A DNA stretch of 64,000 nucleotides, from the NCBI GenBank assembly GCA_004558805.1, contig SFDE01000008.1:1-64000 (forward strand), written 5' to 3'. Shown here piece after piece: positions 42,596 through 50,832 of this stretch. The DNA comes from Faecalibacterium prausnitzii (GTDB taxonomy: Bacteria; Bacillota; Clostridia; Oscillospirales; Ruminococcaceae). Below the pieces are notes generated by a model, which saw only the letters and a list, made by a program, of their open reading frames with translations, searched no databases and was not told the origin of the DNA. Each line of letters starts with the position of its first letter. The stretch's first letter is position 1. A program made the translations under genes and the position numbers.

Positions 42596-43353
42596 GGATT
42601 TTCTCCCTTGCGGTACCCGGTGGTAAAGGCAGGGTCGTAGAGCTTGCTGCGCTCATACTTCGTGCCCAGAAAATCTCCCACCGTGATCAGAGCGGTCTTG
42701 GTGATGCCTGCCTGCAGGGTGCTCTCTGCCAGAGTTCCCACGGTGCAGCGCAGGATCTTCTGTTCCTGCCAGGTCGCCTTGTACACCACGGCGGCAGGGG
42801 TGTCGGGGGTGTATGCCCCGCCCTGCAAAAGCGCCTGCTGCACCTTGCGGATCAGTCCGATGGACAAAAAGATCACCATGGTGGCACCGTGGGCGGCAAG
42901 GCTGGCAAGCTTTTCCCGCTCCGGCACAGGGGTCCGCCCCTCCATCCGGGTGATGATCACGGTCTGGCTCACCATGGGCAGGGTGTACTCGGCGTTCAGC
43001 GCCGCCGCCGCCCCGCAGAAGCTGGAAACGCCAGGGGTGTCGTCGTAGGAAATGCCGGCTTCGTCCAGTGCATCCATCTGTTCCCGGATGGCACCGTAGA
43101 GGCAGGGGTCTCCGGTGTGGAGGCGTACGGTAGTCTTACCGGCGGCTTCCATCTCGGTCATCACTGCCAGCACCTGTTCCAGAGTCATCTCGGCACTGTT
43201 GAAGATGCGGCAGCCCGGCTGGGCAAGGGCAAGCAGCGCCGGGTTTACAAGGCTGCCGGCGTAGATGATGCAGTCGGCGGTTTGCAGCAGCGCCGCACCC
43301 CGCTGGGTGATCAGATCCGGTGCTCCGGGTCCTGCGCCTACAAAATGTACCAT
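42592..43353 (-). CDS. cbiF: Cobalt-precorrin-4 C11-methyltransferase
   Basis: 253 residues. CbiF/CobM methylates C-11. Motifs: HFVGAGPGAPDLITQRG, IIYAGSLVNPALL, RLHTGDPCLYGAIREQMDAL, DDTPGVSSFCGAAAAL, MVIFLSIGLI. Two starts are possible: a GTG at 43362 and the ATG at 43353. I chose the ATG since AAGGAG sits eight bases before it. Confidence 0.95.
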   Translation of the reverse strand: MVHFVGAGPGAPDLITQRGAALLQTADCIIYAGSLVNPALLALAQPGCRIFNSAEMTLEQVLAVMTEMEAAGKTTVRLHTGDPCLYGAIREQMDALDEAGISYDDTPGVSSFCGAAAALNAEYTLPMVSQTVIITRMEGRTPVPEREKLASLAAHGATMVIFLSIGLIRKVQQALLQGGAYTPDTPAAVVYKATWQEQKILRCTVGTLAESTLQAGITKTALITVGDFLGTKYERSKLYDPAFTTGYRKGENP

Positions 43354-43358
43354 TGCAG

Positions 43359-44069
43359 TCACTCCTTTACCAGTATGGTGGAAAAATAGCCGGTGTTCCC
43401 GGCGGGACGTTCAGCGGAAAGGTCTGGGTACAGCGCCTCATTGGGCAGCCCGCAGTCGCATACAAGGGCGCTGCGGGCAAGGTCGCCCCGCTGCTCCAGA
43501 GCTTTCAGCAGGGCAGGCAGCTGCCTGCCGGATTTCATCAGAACCTTGGTGCCCGGGGCGTCCAGCACATTTTCGGCACAGCTTACCGGGGCGATGGTCA
43601 GGGGACTATCCATGCCGCCGGTAAGGGGCTGGTTCAGCCGTGCCGCCGCAGCGCAGAAACTGGGTACCCCCGGTGCCATGGCGGTGGAGTAGCCCTCTGC
43701 CTGCAAAAGCCGCTGCAGGTAACTAAAGGTGGAGTAGATGGACACATCCCCGATGTTGGGCATTGCCACATCCTGTCCGGCGTCCAGATAGGAGCGCACC
43801 CGGTCCGCCGCAAGGCGGTGGGAGTTTTCCAGCTCCTCCGGGTCCCGGCTCATAACGAACCGCAGGGGCACAAGGGTTTTGCCGGCAAGTGCCTCCTCCC
43901 CCAATGCACGGCGCACCACCTCCAGCGCAAGGCTCCGCCCGGAGGCAGTCACAGGGCTGGCAATGACCGGACATGCAGAGAGCAGGGCAGCTGCCTGATA
44001 GGTCAGCAGCTCCGGTGCCCCGGGTCCCACGCTGACCCCATAAAAGGTGCCCTTCAGCTTTGTTTCCAT
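43359..44069 (-). CDS. cbiL: Cobalt-precorrin-2 C20-methyltransferase
   Basis: 236 residues. CbiL/CobI methylates C-20 of cobalt-precorrin-2. Motifs: FYGVSVGPGAPELLTYQAAALL, VVRRALGEEALAGKTLVPLRFVMSRD, VAMPNIGDVSIYSTFSYL and the PGVPSFCAAAARLNQPL loop. The ATG at 44069 overlaps the end of the ATPase-CbiD gene by 16 bases. First of the block of methylases. Confidence 0.95.
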   Translation of the reverse strand: METKLKGTFYGVSVGPGAPELLTYQAAALLSACPVIASPVTASGRSLALEVVRRALGEEALAGKTLVPLRFVMSRDPEELENSHRLAADRVRSYLDAGQDVAMPNIGDVSIYSTFSYLQRLLQAEGYSTAMAPGVPSFCAAAARLNQPLTGGMDSPLTIAPVSCAENVLDAPGTKVLMKSGRQLPALLKALEQRGDLARSALVCDCGLPNEALYPDLSAERPAGNTGYFSTILVKE

Positions 44070-45958
44070 TGTTCCAACAACTCCTTTGCAGTCTGTGTGG
44101 TGCCCAGAGGTCCGTGCTGGTTGGAGAACAGCACCGCCCCCACCCGGAACGTTCCCGCCGCCCGGCGGTCCAGATGGAGCTGGATGGCGGCAAGGAGGCT
44201 CTCCAGCACCGGGACCCGCAGCTGTGCCTGGTCCAGAAGATCCAGACAGGCATCGGTGGTGGCAGCGTCCATAAGCCGGGCGCAGAGGGCACGGTCTGCT
44301 CCGCACAGTGCCGCATGGGCGCAGAACAATTCGGTGCGGCAGTCGGCGGTGTGGGAGTGGGTGTTCATGATGCCTCCCGCCAGCTTGCACAGCTTGCCCA
44401 CATGCCCCACCAGCAGCACCTCTTTAAAACCGGCGGTTGCCGCCATATCCAGCGTGTCACCGATAAAATTAGAGATCTTGACCACCGGGATCCCGGCAAA
44501 TTCCGGGTAGGCGTCCCGCAGGTAGTCCAGCCCGTAATTGCCCGGGGCAAGGATCAGCTGCCGGGGGGTTGCCAGAGCTGCCTGATCCATTTCCAGCTGG
44601 ATGGTGTCCAGGATCGCCTGCTGGCTCATGGGCTCCACGATGCCGCTGGTGCCCAGCACCGAAAGCCCGCCCTCCACCCCGATGTGGGGGTTGAAGGTGC
44701 GCCGTGCAACCTCTTCGCCGCCCTGAATGGAGATGGTCACCTCAAAGCCGCCGGGGTAGCCTGCGGCTTCCGCCTCGGCGCGGAGGGCGCTTTCGATCAT
44801 CTGCCGGGGCACATGGTTGATGGCGGCTTCCCCCACAGGCTGGTCCAGACCGGGTTTTGTGACCCTGCCCACCCCTTTGCCGCCCTGCAGGGTAATGGCA
44901 GGGTCCTGCCGCAGCTCCACGGCAGCGATCACCGGCAGACCGGTGGTCACATCCACATCGTCGCCGCCGTCCTTTTCGATGGCACACTCCGCCCCTGCTG
45001 CTGTCCGGCGGCAGAACAGGGGAGCTACCTCCACGACGATGCCCTTGGGGGTCTGCAGGGAGATGCTTTCCGGCACAGCGCCGGTGAGCAGCAGCCGTGC
45101 CGCCCCCGTCGCTGCCAGCGCTGCGCAGGTGCCGGTGGTGTAACCGCAGCGCAGCAGTTTCTGCCCGCTGCGGACGTAGTGCTCAAACCGGGGCTTTTTG
45201 GGGGCGCCGAACACGGCAGTGTACTGTTCTTCCGTAAGGTCGTACAACTGCCGGATGTTTTCCGGTGCAAAGGCGGCATCCGGAGTCATTACGCCGGACA
45301 CTGCCCGGGGTGCCACGCAGACCACGGCGTCGGAGATCTTCTGTGCCATATCCAGTTCGTGGAGGCTGACGATGACCCCCAGCCCCTCCTCGTGGGCAAG
45401 TTTTTGCAGGATGGACAGCAGCTCGATCTTGCCCTTGACATCCAGAAAGGACGTAGGCTCGTCCAGCAAAATCAGCTGGGGCTGCTGGCAAAGGGCACGT
45501 GCCAGCAGGATGCGCTGACGCTGCCCGTCACTGATGCAGTTGAAGTCCCGGTCTGCCAGCGCTCCTGCCCCCACACGCTCCAGCGCCCCGGCAACGATCT
45601 GCCGGTCGGCAGGGGAAAGAATGCCCAGCCGACCGGTATAGGGAATGCGTCCCGCTGCGGCAAACTCAAAGCAGGTGGTCAGCTCAGTGGGGCGGGTGTG
45701 GGGCAGCATCAGCGCCATCTTCTGCGCCCGGGCGGTGCCGGTGTATCGGGCAAGGTCCTGCCCGTCCAGCAGCACTGCTCCCCCCAGAGGGGCAAGCTGC
45801 CCCGCAAGGGTCTTGAGCAGGGTGGATTTGCCTGCCCCGTTGGGTCCGATCAGGGTCAGGATCTGCCCCGGAGCCAGCTTTAGCCCGATCTCCTGCGCCA
45901 GCGGCGTTTTGTCGTAGCCCATGGCAAGGTGCCGGGTCTCACAGAGATTCTGATTCAT
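44054..45958 (-). CDS. cbiD: Corrinoid-type ABC ATPase fused to cobalt-precorrin-5B methyltransferase (BtuD-CbiD)
   Basis: 634 residues in one uninterrupted frame. Residues 1-250 are a FecE/BtuD-type ABC ATPase: Walker A GPNGAGKST (38-46), signature ISDGQRQR (142-149, a variant of LSGGQ), Walker B LILLDEPTSFLD, H-loop His200. Residues about 259-634 are CbiD, the C-1 methyltransferase: EHYVRSGQKLLRCGYTTGTCAAL, FNPHIGVEGGLSVLGTSGIVEPMSQQAI, LVGHVGKLCKLAGGIMNTHSH. No internal start with a ribosome site was found at the junction, so it is read as a real fusion. The ATPase half pairs with the permease just upstream; the other half works in ring synthesis. Start ATG at 45958 overlaps the permease stop by four bases. 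Confidence 0.9.
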   Translation of the reverse strand: MNQNLCETRHLAMGYDKTPLAQEIGLKLAPGQILTLIGPNGAGKSTLLKTLAGQLAPLGGAVLLDGQDLARYTGTARAQKMALMLPHTRPTELTTCFEFAAAGRIPYTGRLGILSPADRQIVAGALERVGAGALADRDFNCISDGQRQRILLARALCQQPQLILLDEPTSFLDVKGKIELLSILQKLAHEEGLGVIVSLHELDMAQKISDAVVCVAPRAVSGVMTPDAAFAPENIRQLYDLTEEQYTAVFGAPKKPRFEHYVRSGQKLLRCGYTTGTCAALAATGAARLLLTGAVPESISLQTPKGIVVEVAPLFCRRTAAGAECAIEKDGGDDVDVTTGLPVIAAVELRQDPAITLQGGKGVGRVTKPGLDQPVGEAAINHVPRQMIESALRAEAEAAGYPGGFEVTISIQGGEEVARRTFNPHIGVEGGLSVLGTSGIVEPMSQQAILDTIQLEMDQAALATPRQLILAPGNYGLDYLRDAYPEFAGIPVVKISNFIGDTLDMAATAGFKEVLLVGHVGKLCKLAGGIMNTHSHTADCRTELFCAHAALCGADRALCARLMDAATTDACLDLLDQAQLRVPVLESLLAAIQLHLDRRAAGTFRVGAVLFSNQHGPLGTTQTAKELLEQWKQS

Positions 45959-46971
45959 TGTACGCCCTCCTGACTGCGGCGCACCAGCAGCCCGATGACC
46001 ACCGGGGCACCAAAAACAGCGGTCACGGCGCTGATGGACAGCTCCGTGGGGGCAAACAGGCTGCGGGCGATAAGGTCGCACAGCAAACAGAACGCCGCTC
46101 CTCCCAGACAGCAGCCCGGCAGCACCCACAGGGGTTTTGCGCTGCCCAGCAGCTGCTTTGCCAGATGGGGCACGGCGATGCCCACAAACGAAATGGGACC
46201 GGCAAAGGCGGTGACGCAGGCGGCAAGCAGGCTGGAAAGCAGTACCAGCACCCGGGAAAAGAGCCGGACATTGACCCCCACGCTCCGGGCATATGCCTCT
46301 CCCATCTGGTACGCCGCCATGGGCTTGGACAGCAGAAAGGCGGCGGCAAGGGCGGGCAGCACCACCGCGGCGGCGGCACCTACGTTGCCCCATGTCATGC
46401 CGGAAAAGCTGCCCTGAGACCAGTTGTGGAGGTTGACGATGTTGGAATCCTGTGCAAAGGCGACCACAAATTCTGTGACGGCGGAACAGATATACCCGAT
46501 CATGATGCCGCAGATCACCAGGATGCTCATCCGCTGCACCCGGCGGGATACCGCCAGCACAAATGCCATGGCGGCAAGCGCTCCGGCAAAGGCAGCAAGG
46601 ATCAGGGTAACGGAACCGGTCAGCAGTCCGTGGTTCAGGAATATCACCATCACCAGCGCCACCGCCAGCTTTGCCCCGCTGGAAATGCCCATAACGAAGG
46701 GACCCGCAATGGGGTTTGCAAAAAAAGTCTGCAGCAGATAGCCTGCCCCGGAAAGGGCAGCGCCCAGCAGCACCACCATAACAGCGCGGGGCAGCCGCAG
46801 CCGGGTGATGATGCTTACCGAAAGGGCGTCCTGCCCGCTGCCGGTAAGAGCGGCAAGGACAGCGCCGGGGGTCAGTGCAACGCTGCCCCAGAACAGGTTG
46901 GCGGCAAACAGCACCACCAGCAGGATGGTCAGGATACAATAGGAGAGTAGAATGCGCCTTTTGCCGGTCAT
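45955..46971 (-). CDS. FecCD/BtuC-type ABC transporter permease
   Basis: A 338-residue, ten-helix permease of the iron-siderophore/B12 class. Motifs: RLRLPRAVMVVLLGAALSGAGYLLQTFFANPIAGPFVMGISSGAKLAVAL, NLHNWSQGSFSGMTWGNVGAAAAVVL and the ATPase-contact segment AFAGPISFVGIAVPHLAKQLLGS. In this operon it probably imports cobinamide, B12 or a related tetrapyrrole. Starts ten bases after the binding-protein stop. Confidence 0.9.
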   Translation of the reverse strand: MTGKRRILLSYCILTILLVVLFAANLFWGSVALTPGAVLAALTGSGQDALSVSIITRLRLPRAVMVVLLGAALSGAGYLLQTFFANPIAGPFVMGISSGAKLAVALVMVIFLNHGLLTGSVTLILAAFAGALAAMAFVLAVSRRVQRMSILVICGIMIGYICSAVTEFVVAFAQDSNIVNLHNWSQGSFSGMTWGNVGAAAAVVLPALAAAFLLSKPMAAYQMGEAYARSVGVNVRLFSRVLVLLSSLLAACVTAFAGPISFVGIAVPHLAKQLLGSAKPLWVLPGCCLGGAAFCLLCDLIARSLFAPTELSISAVTAVFGAPVVIGLLVRRSQEGVQ

Positions 46972-46981
46972 AAAATGCTCC

Positions 46982-48136
46982 TCAGTTTACAGGGATCAGA
47001 AAATGCAGCCCCTGCCCCTCGGCGGCTTTGCCGGTGAACAGGTGGTGCAGGTCCAGCACAAAATCCGCCAGCTCCATGCTCTGCTGGAAAAAGCTCTGGC
47101 TGGTACAGTAGACATTGCCGCTTTTCACTGCCTTGAAATCCGCCAGCAGGGAAAATTTGGAGATCAGCTCAGCGGTGGAGGCAACGGCGCCCTCAATGGT
47201 GCTGTTGTAGATAAGGAAGTCGGCGTCTTTTGCACCGGCGTAGAAATCTTCCAGTGGCAGATTCATGGTGGAAAGATTACTGCCCTCGTCCTGCAGGTGG
47301 GCAAACACATAATCGCCCCCTGCCATGGTGATCATCTGTGCCACATAGTCGCCGCCCTTGCGCACATTGGCAAGGTGGTTGGCGGTGATGGAAAAAAAGG
47401 CGCAGCTTTTGCCGGTGGAAGGCTGATCCAGCAGGGGAGTGATGCGCTCTGCCTGCCGTGCAAAGACCTGCTCTGCCAGCTGCTCCTTACCCAGCAGGAT
47501 GCCGTAGAACTTGATCCACTCCATCCGTGCCAGAGGACCGCTTTCGTAGCTGGAACGCTCCACCAGCACCGGGATGCCAAAACGCTCCAGCTGTTCCTTC
47601 ACCTCCGGGGTGTGGTAGATCATAGTATTCTCAATGGCAAGGGAACAACCGGAAGCAAGGATCTGCTCGTAGTCCGGAGCACTGTACTTGCCGGCGTAGG
47701 CGATGGTGCCTGCCTCCATGGCGGTTTTTGCCTCTTCCAGATACCAGCCCTCCGCCCGGGTGCCGGACAAAGCAATGCAGTCCAGTGCATCCAGCTGCAG
47801 GAACAGGTCCATCACCGAAGTGGACACAAGGTAGATATTCTCCACCGGCTGCCGCAGCACCGTCACATCTTCCGGCAGCCCGTCCACCGTGGCAGCGTCC
47901 GGGGGCACCACAAGAAATTTTGCCTTTGCTTCGGGGATGGTCAGCAGGGTGTAGCCCCCCTCGTAGCAGTCGGCGGTGAACTGCGCCGCATAGTCCAGCG
48001 GATAGGCATGGTCAAACACAAGTTCGGCGGTGTTTGCCGGCTGGCTTTTCCTGTCGCTGCAGCCGGTAAGCAGCAGGGCAGCAGGCACTGCCTGCAGAAA
48101 TTGCCGGCGGGAAATTGCCTGGTTCGTTCTATCCAT
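46982..48136 (-). CDS. BtuF-like substrate-binding lipoprotein
   Basis: 384 residues. Signal with RRQF twin-arginine-like start and lipobox LLTGC (C26). The rest has the class III (helical-backbone) binding protein look: LRQPVENIYLVSTSVMDLFLQLDALDCIALSGT, IENTMIYHTPEVKEQLERFGIPVLVERSSYESGPLARMEWIKFYGILLGKE. It would present a corrinoid, heme-like or siderophore ligand to the permease; the riboswitch points to a corrinoid. It overlaps nothing; its stop is ten bases from the permease. Confidence 0.88.
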   Translation of the reverse strand: MDRTNQAISRRQFLQAVPAALLLTGCSDRKSQPANTAELVFDHAYPLDYAAQFTADCYEGGYTLLTIPEAKAKFLVVPPDAATVDGLPEDVTVLRQPVENIYLVSTSVMDLFLQLDALDCIALSGTRAEGWYLEEAKTAMEAGTIAYAGKYSAPDYEQILASGCSLAIENTMIYHTPEVKEQLERFGIPVLVERSSYESGPLARMEWIKFYGILLGKEQLAEQVFARQAERITPLLDQPSTGKSCAFFSITANHLANVRKGGDYVAQMITMAGGDYVFAHLQDEGSNLSTMNLPLEDFYAGAKDADFLIYNSTIEGAVASTAELISKFSLLADFKAVKSGNVYCTSQSFFQQSMELADFVLDLHHLFTGKAAEGQGLHFLIPVN

Positions 48137-48138
48137 GA

Positions 48139-48981
48139 TCAGTCCAGGGTAAAGGTCAGGGTGTACTGGATCTCGTGGGGGGTACTCATTGCCACAGTAT
48201 CCGCCGTCACTGCAAGGGCGGTGCCCAGAGCTGCCACCGGGATCTCAAAGGTGGAGTTGCCCTCGGTGTTGGTGGGCAGGTACTTTTCGCCCTCCACCAC
48301 CATGTAGTCATAGTTGGGGCTGCTCCAGACGATGGTGGCGGTCATTTTGCCTTCTGCCACCGTAAGGGCGGCGGGGCTTTCCACGGTAGCACGTCCGGAA
48401 CCGCCTTCCAGCACCACATTGGCGCTGTACTCGCCGTCGGCAGGCACCGGGGCGGGTTCCGGGGGCTTGGGCAGGGCGTTGCACACACTGACGGTGTGGT
48501 CGTACCACTTGCCCTTGCTGCCCAGCAGCGCCAGAGCAAAATCCTCATCCAACGCCGTTACCGGGATGTCAAAGCCGTACACCTCTTCCGAGGTGCCGTC
48601 GGAGTAGGTCACTGTGTCAAGGGTGGGGATCAGCCAATCGGTCTTGTGGTCCTCGGCATCGGCGGCGGCACCGGGGTACAGGTTCACCACCTTTTTGGAC
48701 ACAAGGCTGACATGGAAGGTCATTTTGCCGTTTTCCACCGTCAGGGTGCCCTTGCCGTCACATGCCTCGTTGGCGTGGAACATACTGCTGTCAGTGACAA
48801 AATCGGCGGAGTACACGCCATCGGGCAGGACAGCGATCTCAGAAGCCGCTGCAGAGGAGACGGCGGCGGAGGAAGCCGCCTCGCTGCCGGAAGCCGTGGA
48901 GGAAGAACCGGCACAGCCGCTCAGACAGGTGAGCAGCAGGGCAGAAACAACGGAAAGGGAAAGGAACTGGTTGAATTTCAT
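48139..48981 (-). CDS. Surface lipoprotein with two related beta domains (NEAT-like)
   Basis: 280 residues: lipobox LSGCAG (C23), a Ser/Ala spacer to about 48, then two related beta domains. Domain 1 begins DGVYSADFVTDSSMFH and has LTVENGKMTFHVSLVSKKVVNLYPG; domain 2 begins DGEYSANVVLEGGSGRATV and has LTVAEGKMTATIVWSSPNYDYMVVEGEKYLP. Both follow the order of gain-of-gly start, turn, VxxGKM strand, tyrosine strand, IPVxAL end. This is the pattern of NEAT-like ligand-capture domains seen on Clostridia surfaces near heme or corrinoid uptake genes. It is the second gene behind the B12 riboswitch, so it may catch a corrinoid or tetrapyrrole. The assignment is by eye. Confidence 0.7.
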   Translation of the reverse strand: MKFNQFLSLSVVSALLLTCLSGCAGSSSTASGSEAASSAAVSSAAASEIAVLPDGVYSADFVTDSSMFHANEACDGKGTLTVENGKMTFHVSLVSKKVVNLYPGAAADAEDHKTDWLIPTLDTVTYSDGTSEEVYGFDIPVTALDEDFALALLGSKGKWYDHTVSVCNALPKPPEPAPVPADGEYSANVVLEGGSGRATVESPAALTVAEGKMTATIVWSSPNYDYMVVEGEKYLPTNTEGNSTFEIPVAALGTALAVTADTVAMSTPHEIQYTLTFTLD

Positions 48982-48999
48982 GGGATGTTACCTCAGATC

Positions 49000-49050
49000 G
49001 TTAAAAATAAATAATGCCCGAAAAGATCTCTCCCTTCGGGCATTAAAAAA
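49000..49050 (-). terminator. Intercistronic hairpin after cbiK
   Basis: On the - strand AATGCCCGAA / TTCGGGCATT followed by ATTTATTTTTAA, between cbiK and the lipoprotein gene. It would let part of the transcripts stop after cbiK, so the exported chelatase may be made in excess over the rest. Confidence 0.7.
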
Positions 49051-49058
49051 GCAGATTA

Positions 49059-50288
49059 TCAGCCGTTCAGGGAATCAACGGCGGCTTTGGTGTGGGCGAT
49101 GTACAGCTGCTGGACATCTGCAATGCTGCCCAGACCGGAGATCTGGCAGTCCACAGACTCAAAGGCGCCGGAGGCGTTGAACTGGCTCAGCCAGGAGTCC
49201 TCATCTGCACCTGCCATGTCGTTGTTGGCGTGGTCGCCGGCAACCACCATCAGGGGACGCAGGATCACCTTGGTGTAGCCTGCCGCCTTGACCGCCTCAA
49301 TGACGTTCTCGCAGGCGGTCTCTTCCGGCTCGCCCTCCACGGTGCCGATGAACACGTTGTCGTAGCCCAGAGTCTGCATGGCGGTCTGCATCTGGCTGTA
49401 GCTCACCTTTGCGGTGTGGGAAGTGCCGTGACCCATAAAGACAAAGGCGACCTTGTCCTTGGCGGCGGCGTCAAGGCTCTCGTAGCCGGCATCGCTGACG
49501 GCATCGGCGGTGACTGCCTTGGCAACGGCTTCCTTGTCGGCGTTGATCACCGTTGCATCGGAGCCTACCTCGCCCAGCAGGGGCTCGGCGATCGCCACCT
49601 TCTCAAACTTGTCGCTGTACTGATCCAGCATCTCGCACATCTCGTCGTACTCGGCGCCGTGCATCAGATGGGTGGGCTGCACCACCAGATTTTTTACCCC
49701 GTTTGCCACAGCACGGTCCAGAGCCTGCTGCATGTTGTCGATCTTTTCACCATCCCGTGCCTGCACGTGGTTGATGATGATCTGGGCAGTAAAGGCACGG
49801 CGGATGCTCCAGTCCGGATATGCCTGCTGCAGGGCGTCCTCGATCGCCTTGATGTCCTGGGTACGGCTGTCGTTGAAGGAGGTGCCAAAGGACACCACCA
49901 GCAGCTCATTTTCACCGATATCATCGGCGTTCCGGGGGTCGTCCTTGGAGGCATCGCCGGTGTCCCGTCCAAAGTAGTCGGGGTCGGCGTTCTCGCCTTC
50001 TACCAGCTCCTTCTGGGCATCGGTCAAGGCGTCCCATGCAGCCTTGGCGGCTTCGCACTGGGCGTCGGTGTCCTCGGTGCGCTGCTGCACATAGATGGCG
50101 TCGATGAGGTCTGCCACCTTCTGTGCCGCTGCCTCATCGCTGTCCTCAGAGGCAGAGACAGTCTCGCTGCTGGAAGAGGCTGCCCCGGAGGCAGTGCTGG
50201 AGGCTGCGCTGCAGCCGGTGAGCACACCGGCACACAGGGCAATTGCCGTCAGGGCGGCGGCAGCTTTGTGGATGTTGCGTTTTCTCAT
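49059..50288 (-). CDS. cbiK: Exported sirohydrochlorin cobaltochelatase (CbiK)
   Basis: 409 residues. The C-terminal part (about 125-405) is CbiK: LLVVSFGTSFNDSRTQDIKAIEDAL, VQPTHLMHGAEYDEMCEML (catalytic His), VFMGHGTSHTAKVSYSQMQ and LRPLMVVAGDHANNDMAG (second His). CbiK puts cobalt into sirohydrochlorin. The N-terminus is unusual: a signal with lipobox LTGCS (C26), a long Ser/Ala spacer, and a helix segment (DALTDAQKELVEGE). So it should be membrane-anchored outside the cell, where substrates of ring synthesis are not expected. A periplasmic CbiK is known from Desulfovibrio. AAAGGAA precedes the ATG; first gene after the riboswitch. Confidence 0.9.
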   Translation of the reverse strand: MRKRNIHKAAAALTAIALCAGVLTGCSAASSTASGAASSSSETVSASEDSDEAAAQKVADLIDAIYVQQRTEDTDAQCEAAKAAWDALTDAQKELVEGENADPDYFGRDTGDASKDDPRNADDIGENELLVVSFGTSFNDSRTQDIKAIEDALQQAYPDWSIRRAFTAQIIINHVQARDGEKIDNMQQALDRAVANGVKNLVVQPTHLMHGAEYDEMCEMLDQYSDKFEKVAIAEPLLGEVGSDATVINADKEAVAKAVTADAVSDAGYESLDAAAKDKVAFVFMGHGTSHTAKVSYSQMQTAMQTLGYDNVFIGTVEGEPEETACENVIEAVKAAGYTKVILRPLMVVAGDHANNDMAGADEDSWLSQFNASGAFESVDCQISGLGSIADVQQLYIAHTKAAVDSLNG

Positions 50289-50395
50289 GATGTGGTTCCT
50301 TTCCCGTTTTGTGAATAAACTTGGCTGAACAAAGGTACAGGAAAGAAGGACCCGGCAGCAAAAACGGGGATCTCTCTGCTTGCGATGCGGCAACA

Positions 50396-50430
50396 CAAAA
50401 AGACCCCCTCTTTGAATTCGGGCTTTTTGG
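50396..50430 (-). terminator. Probable terminator of the cobalamin riboswitch
   Basis: On the - strand AAAAAGCCC pairs with GGG(GT)CTTTTT around a 12-base loop, ending in a T run. It lies between the aptamer and cbiK. The stem is imperfect. Confidence 0.5.
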
Positions 50431-50473
50431 TACAACCAATTCCTCGTGATCTGGGGCGTTCGCCCCCGTACCA

Positions 50474-50668
50474 ACAGCGGGCAGGTTTCCTGACTGAAAG
50501 ATCAGCGCCCGCCGTCGTCTTCCCGGAACATACGTTCCAGTGACTGGTGCCAAGGCACCCTGACGGCAGACTCCCTTATCACAGTGACGAGATCGTGCGG
50601 GATCTGCACCCGCTTCCCTTTTGACCTTCCTGCCCGGTCCGAAGACGGAGCGGAGGGCACCTGCTGTT
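50474..50668 (-). promoter_or_regulatory. Cobalamin riboswitch (adenosylcobalamin class)
   Basis: On the - strand the conserved elements appear in order: CAGGTGCC at the 5' side, AAAAGGGAAGCGGGTG, the B12-box-like CCAGTCACTGGAA (50534-50549), GGGAAGACGACGGGCG, and AGTCAGGAAACCTGCC (50480-50495). Then comes a GGGGCGAACGCCCC hairpin (50453-50467). This is the classic layout. It should shut off the whole cobamide operon when B12 is plentiful. Confidence 0.92.
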
Positions 50669-50687
50669 TTTGTTCAGTTCGGGTGAA

Positions 50688-50716
50688 AGTATAGCACATA
50701 CAGCGGGAAAACGCAA
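50688..50716 (-). promoter_or_regulatory. Promoter of the cobamide operon
   Basis: On the - strand: TTGCGT, 17-base spacer, TATACT preceded by TGc, about 20 bases before the riboswitch. Confidence 0.65.
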
Positions 50717-50832
50717 GAAAAACCCGGAGATACCGGCAAAATACAGGGAGCTGCCGTTTGCAAAATGTGCACTGGCATACTATCATAAAAATCACGAATT
50801 TGTCGGAAAGGGCATAGAAAGAAGAAATAACT

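Noticed and set aside
45959..46939. Upstream part of the 961-codon frame that would extend the ATPase-CbiD fusion to the N-terminus
   Set aside because: This part is the shifted shadow of the BtuC-like permease. Only the frame from 45958 starts a real protein, so the fusion is two domains, not three.
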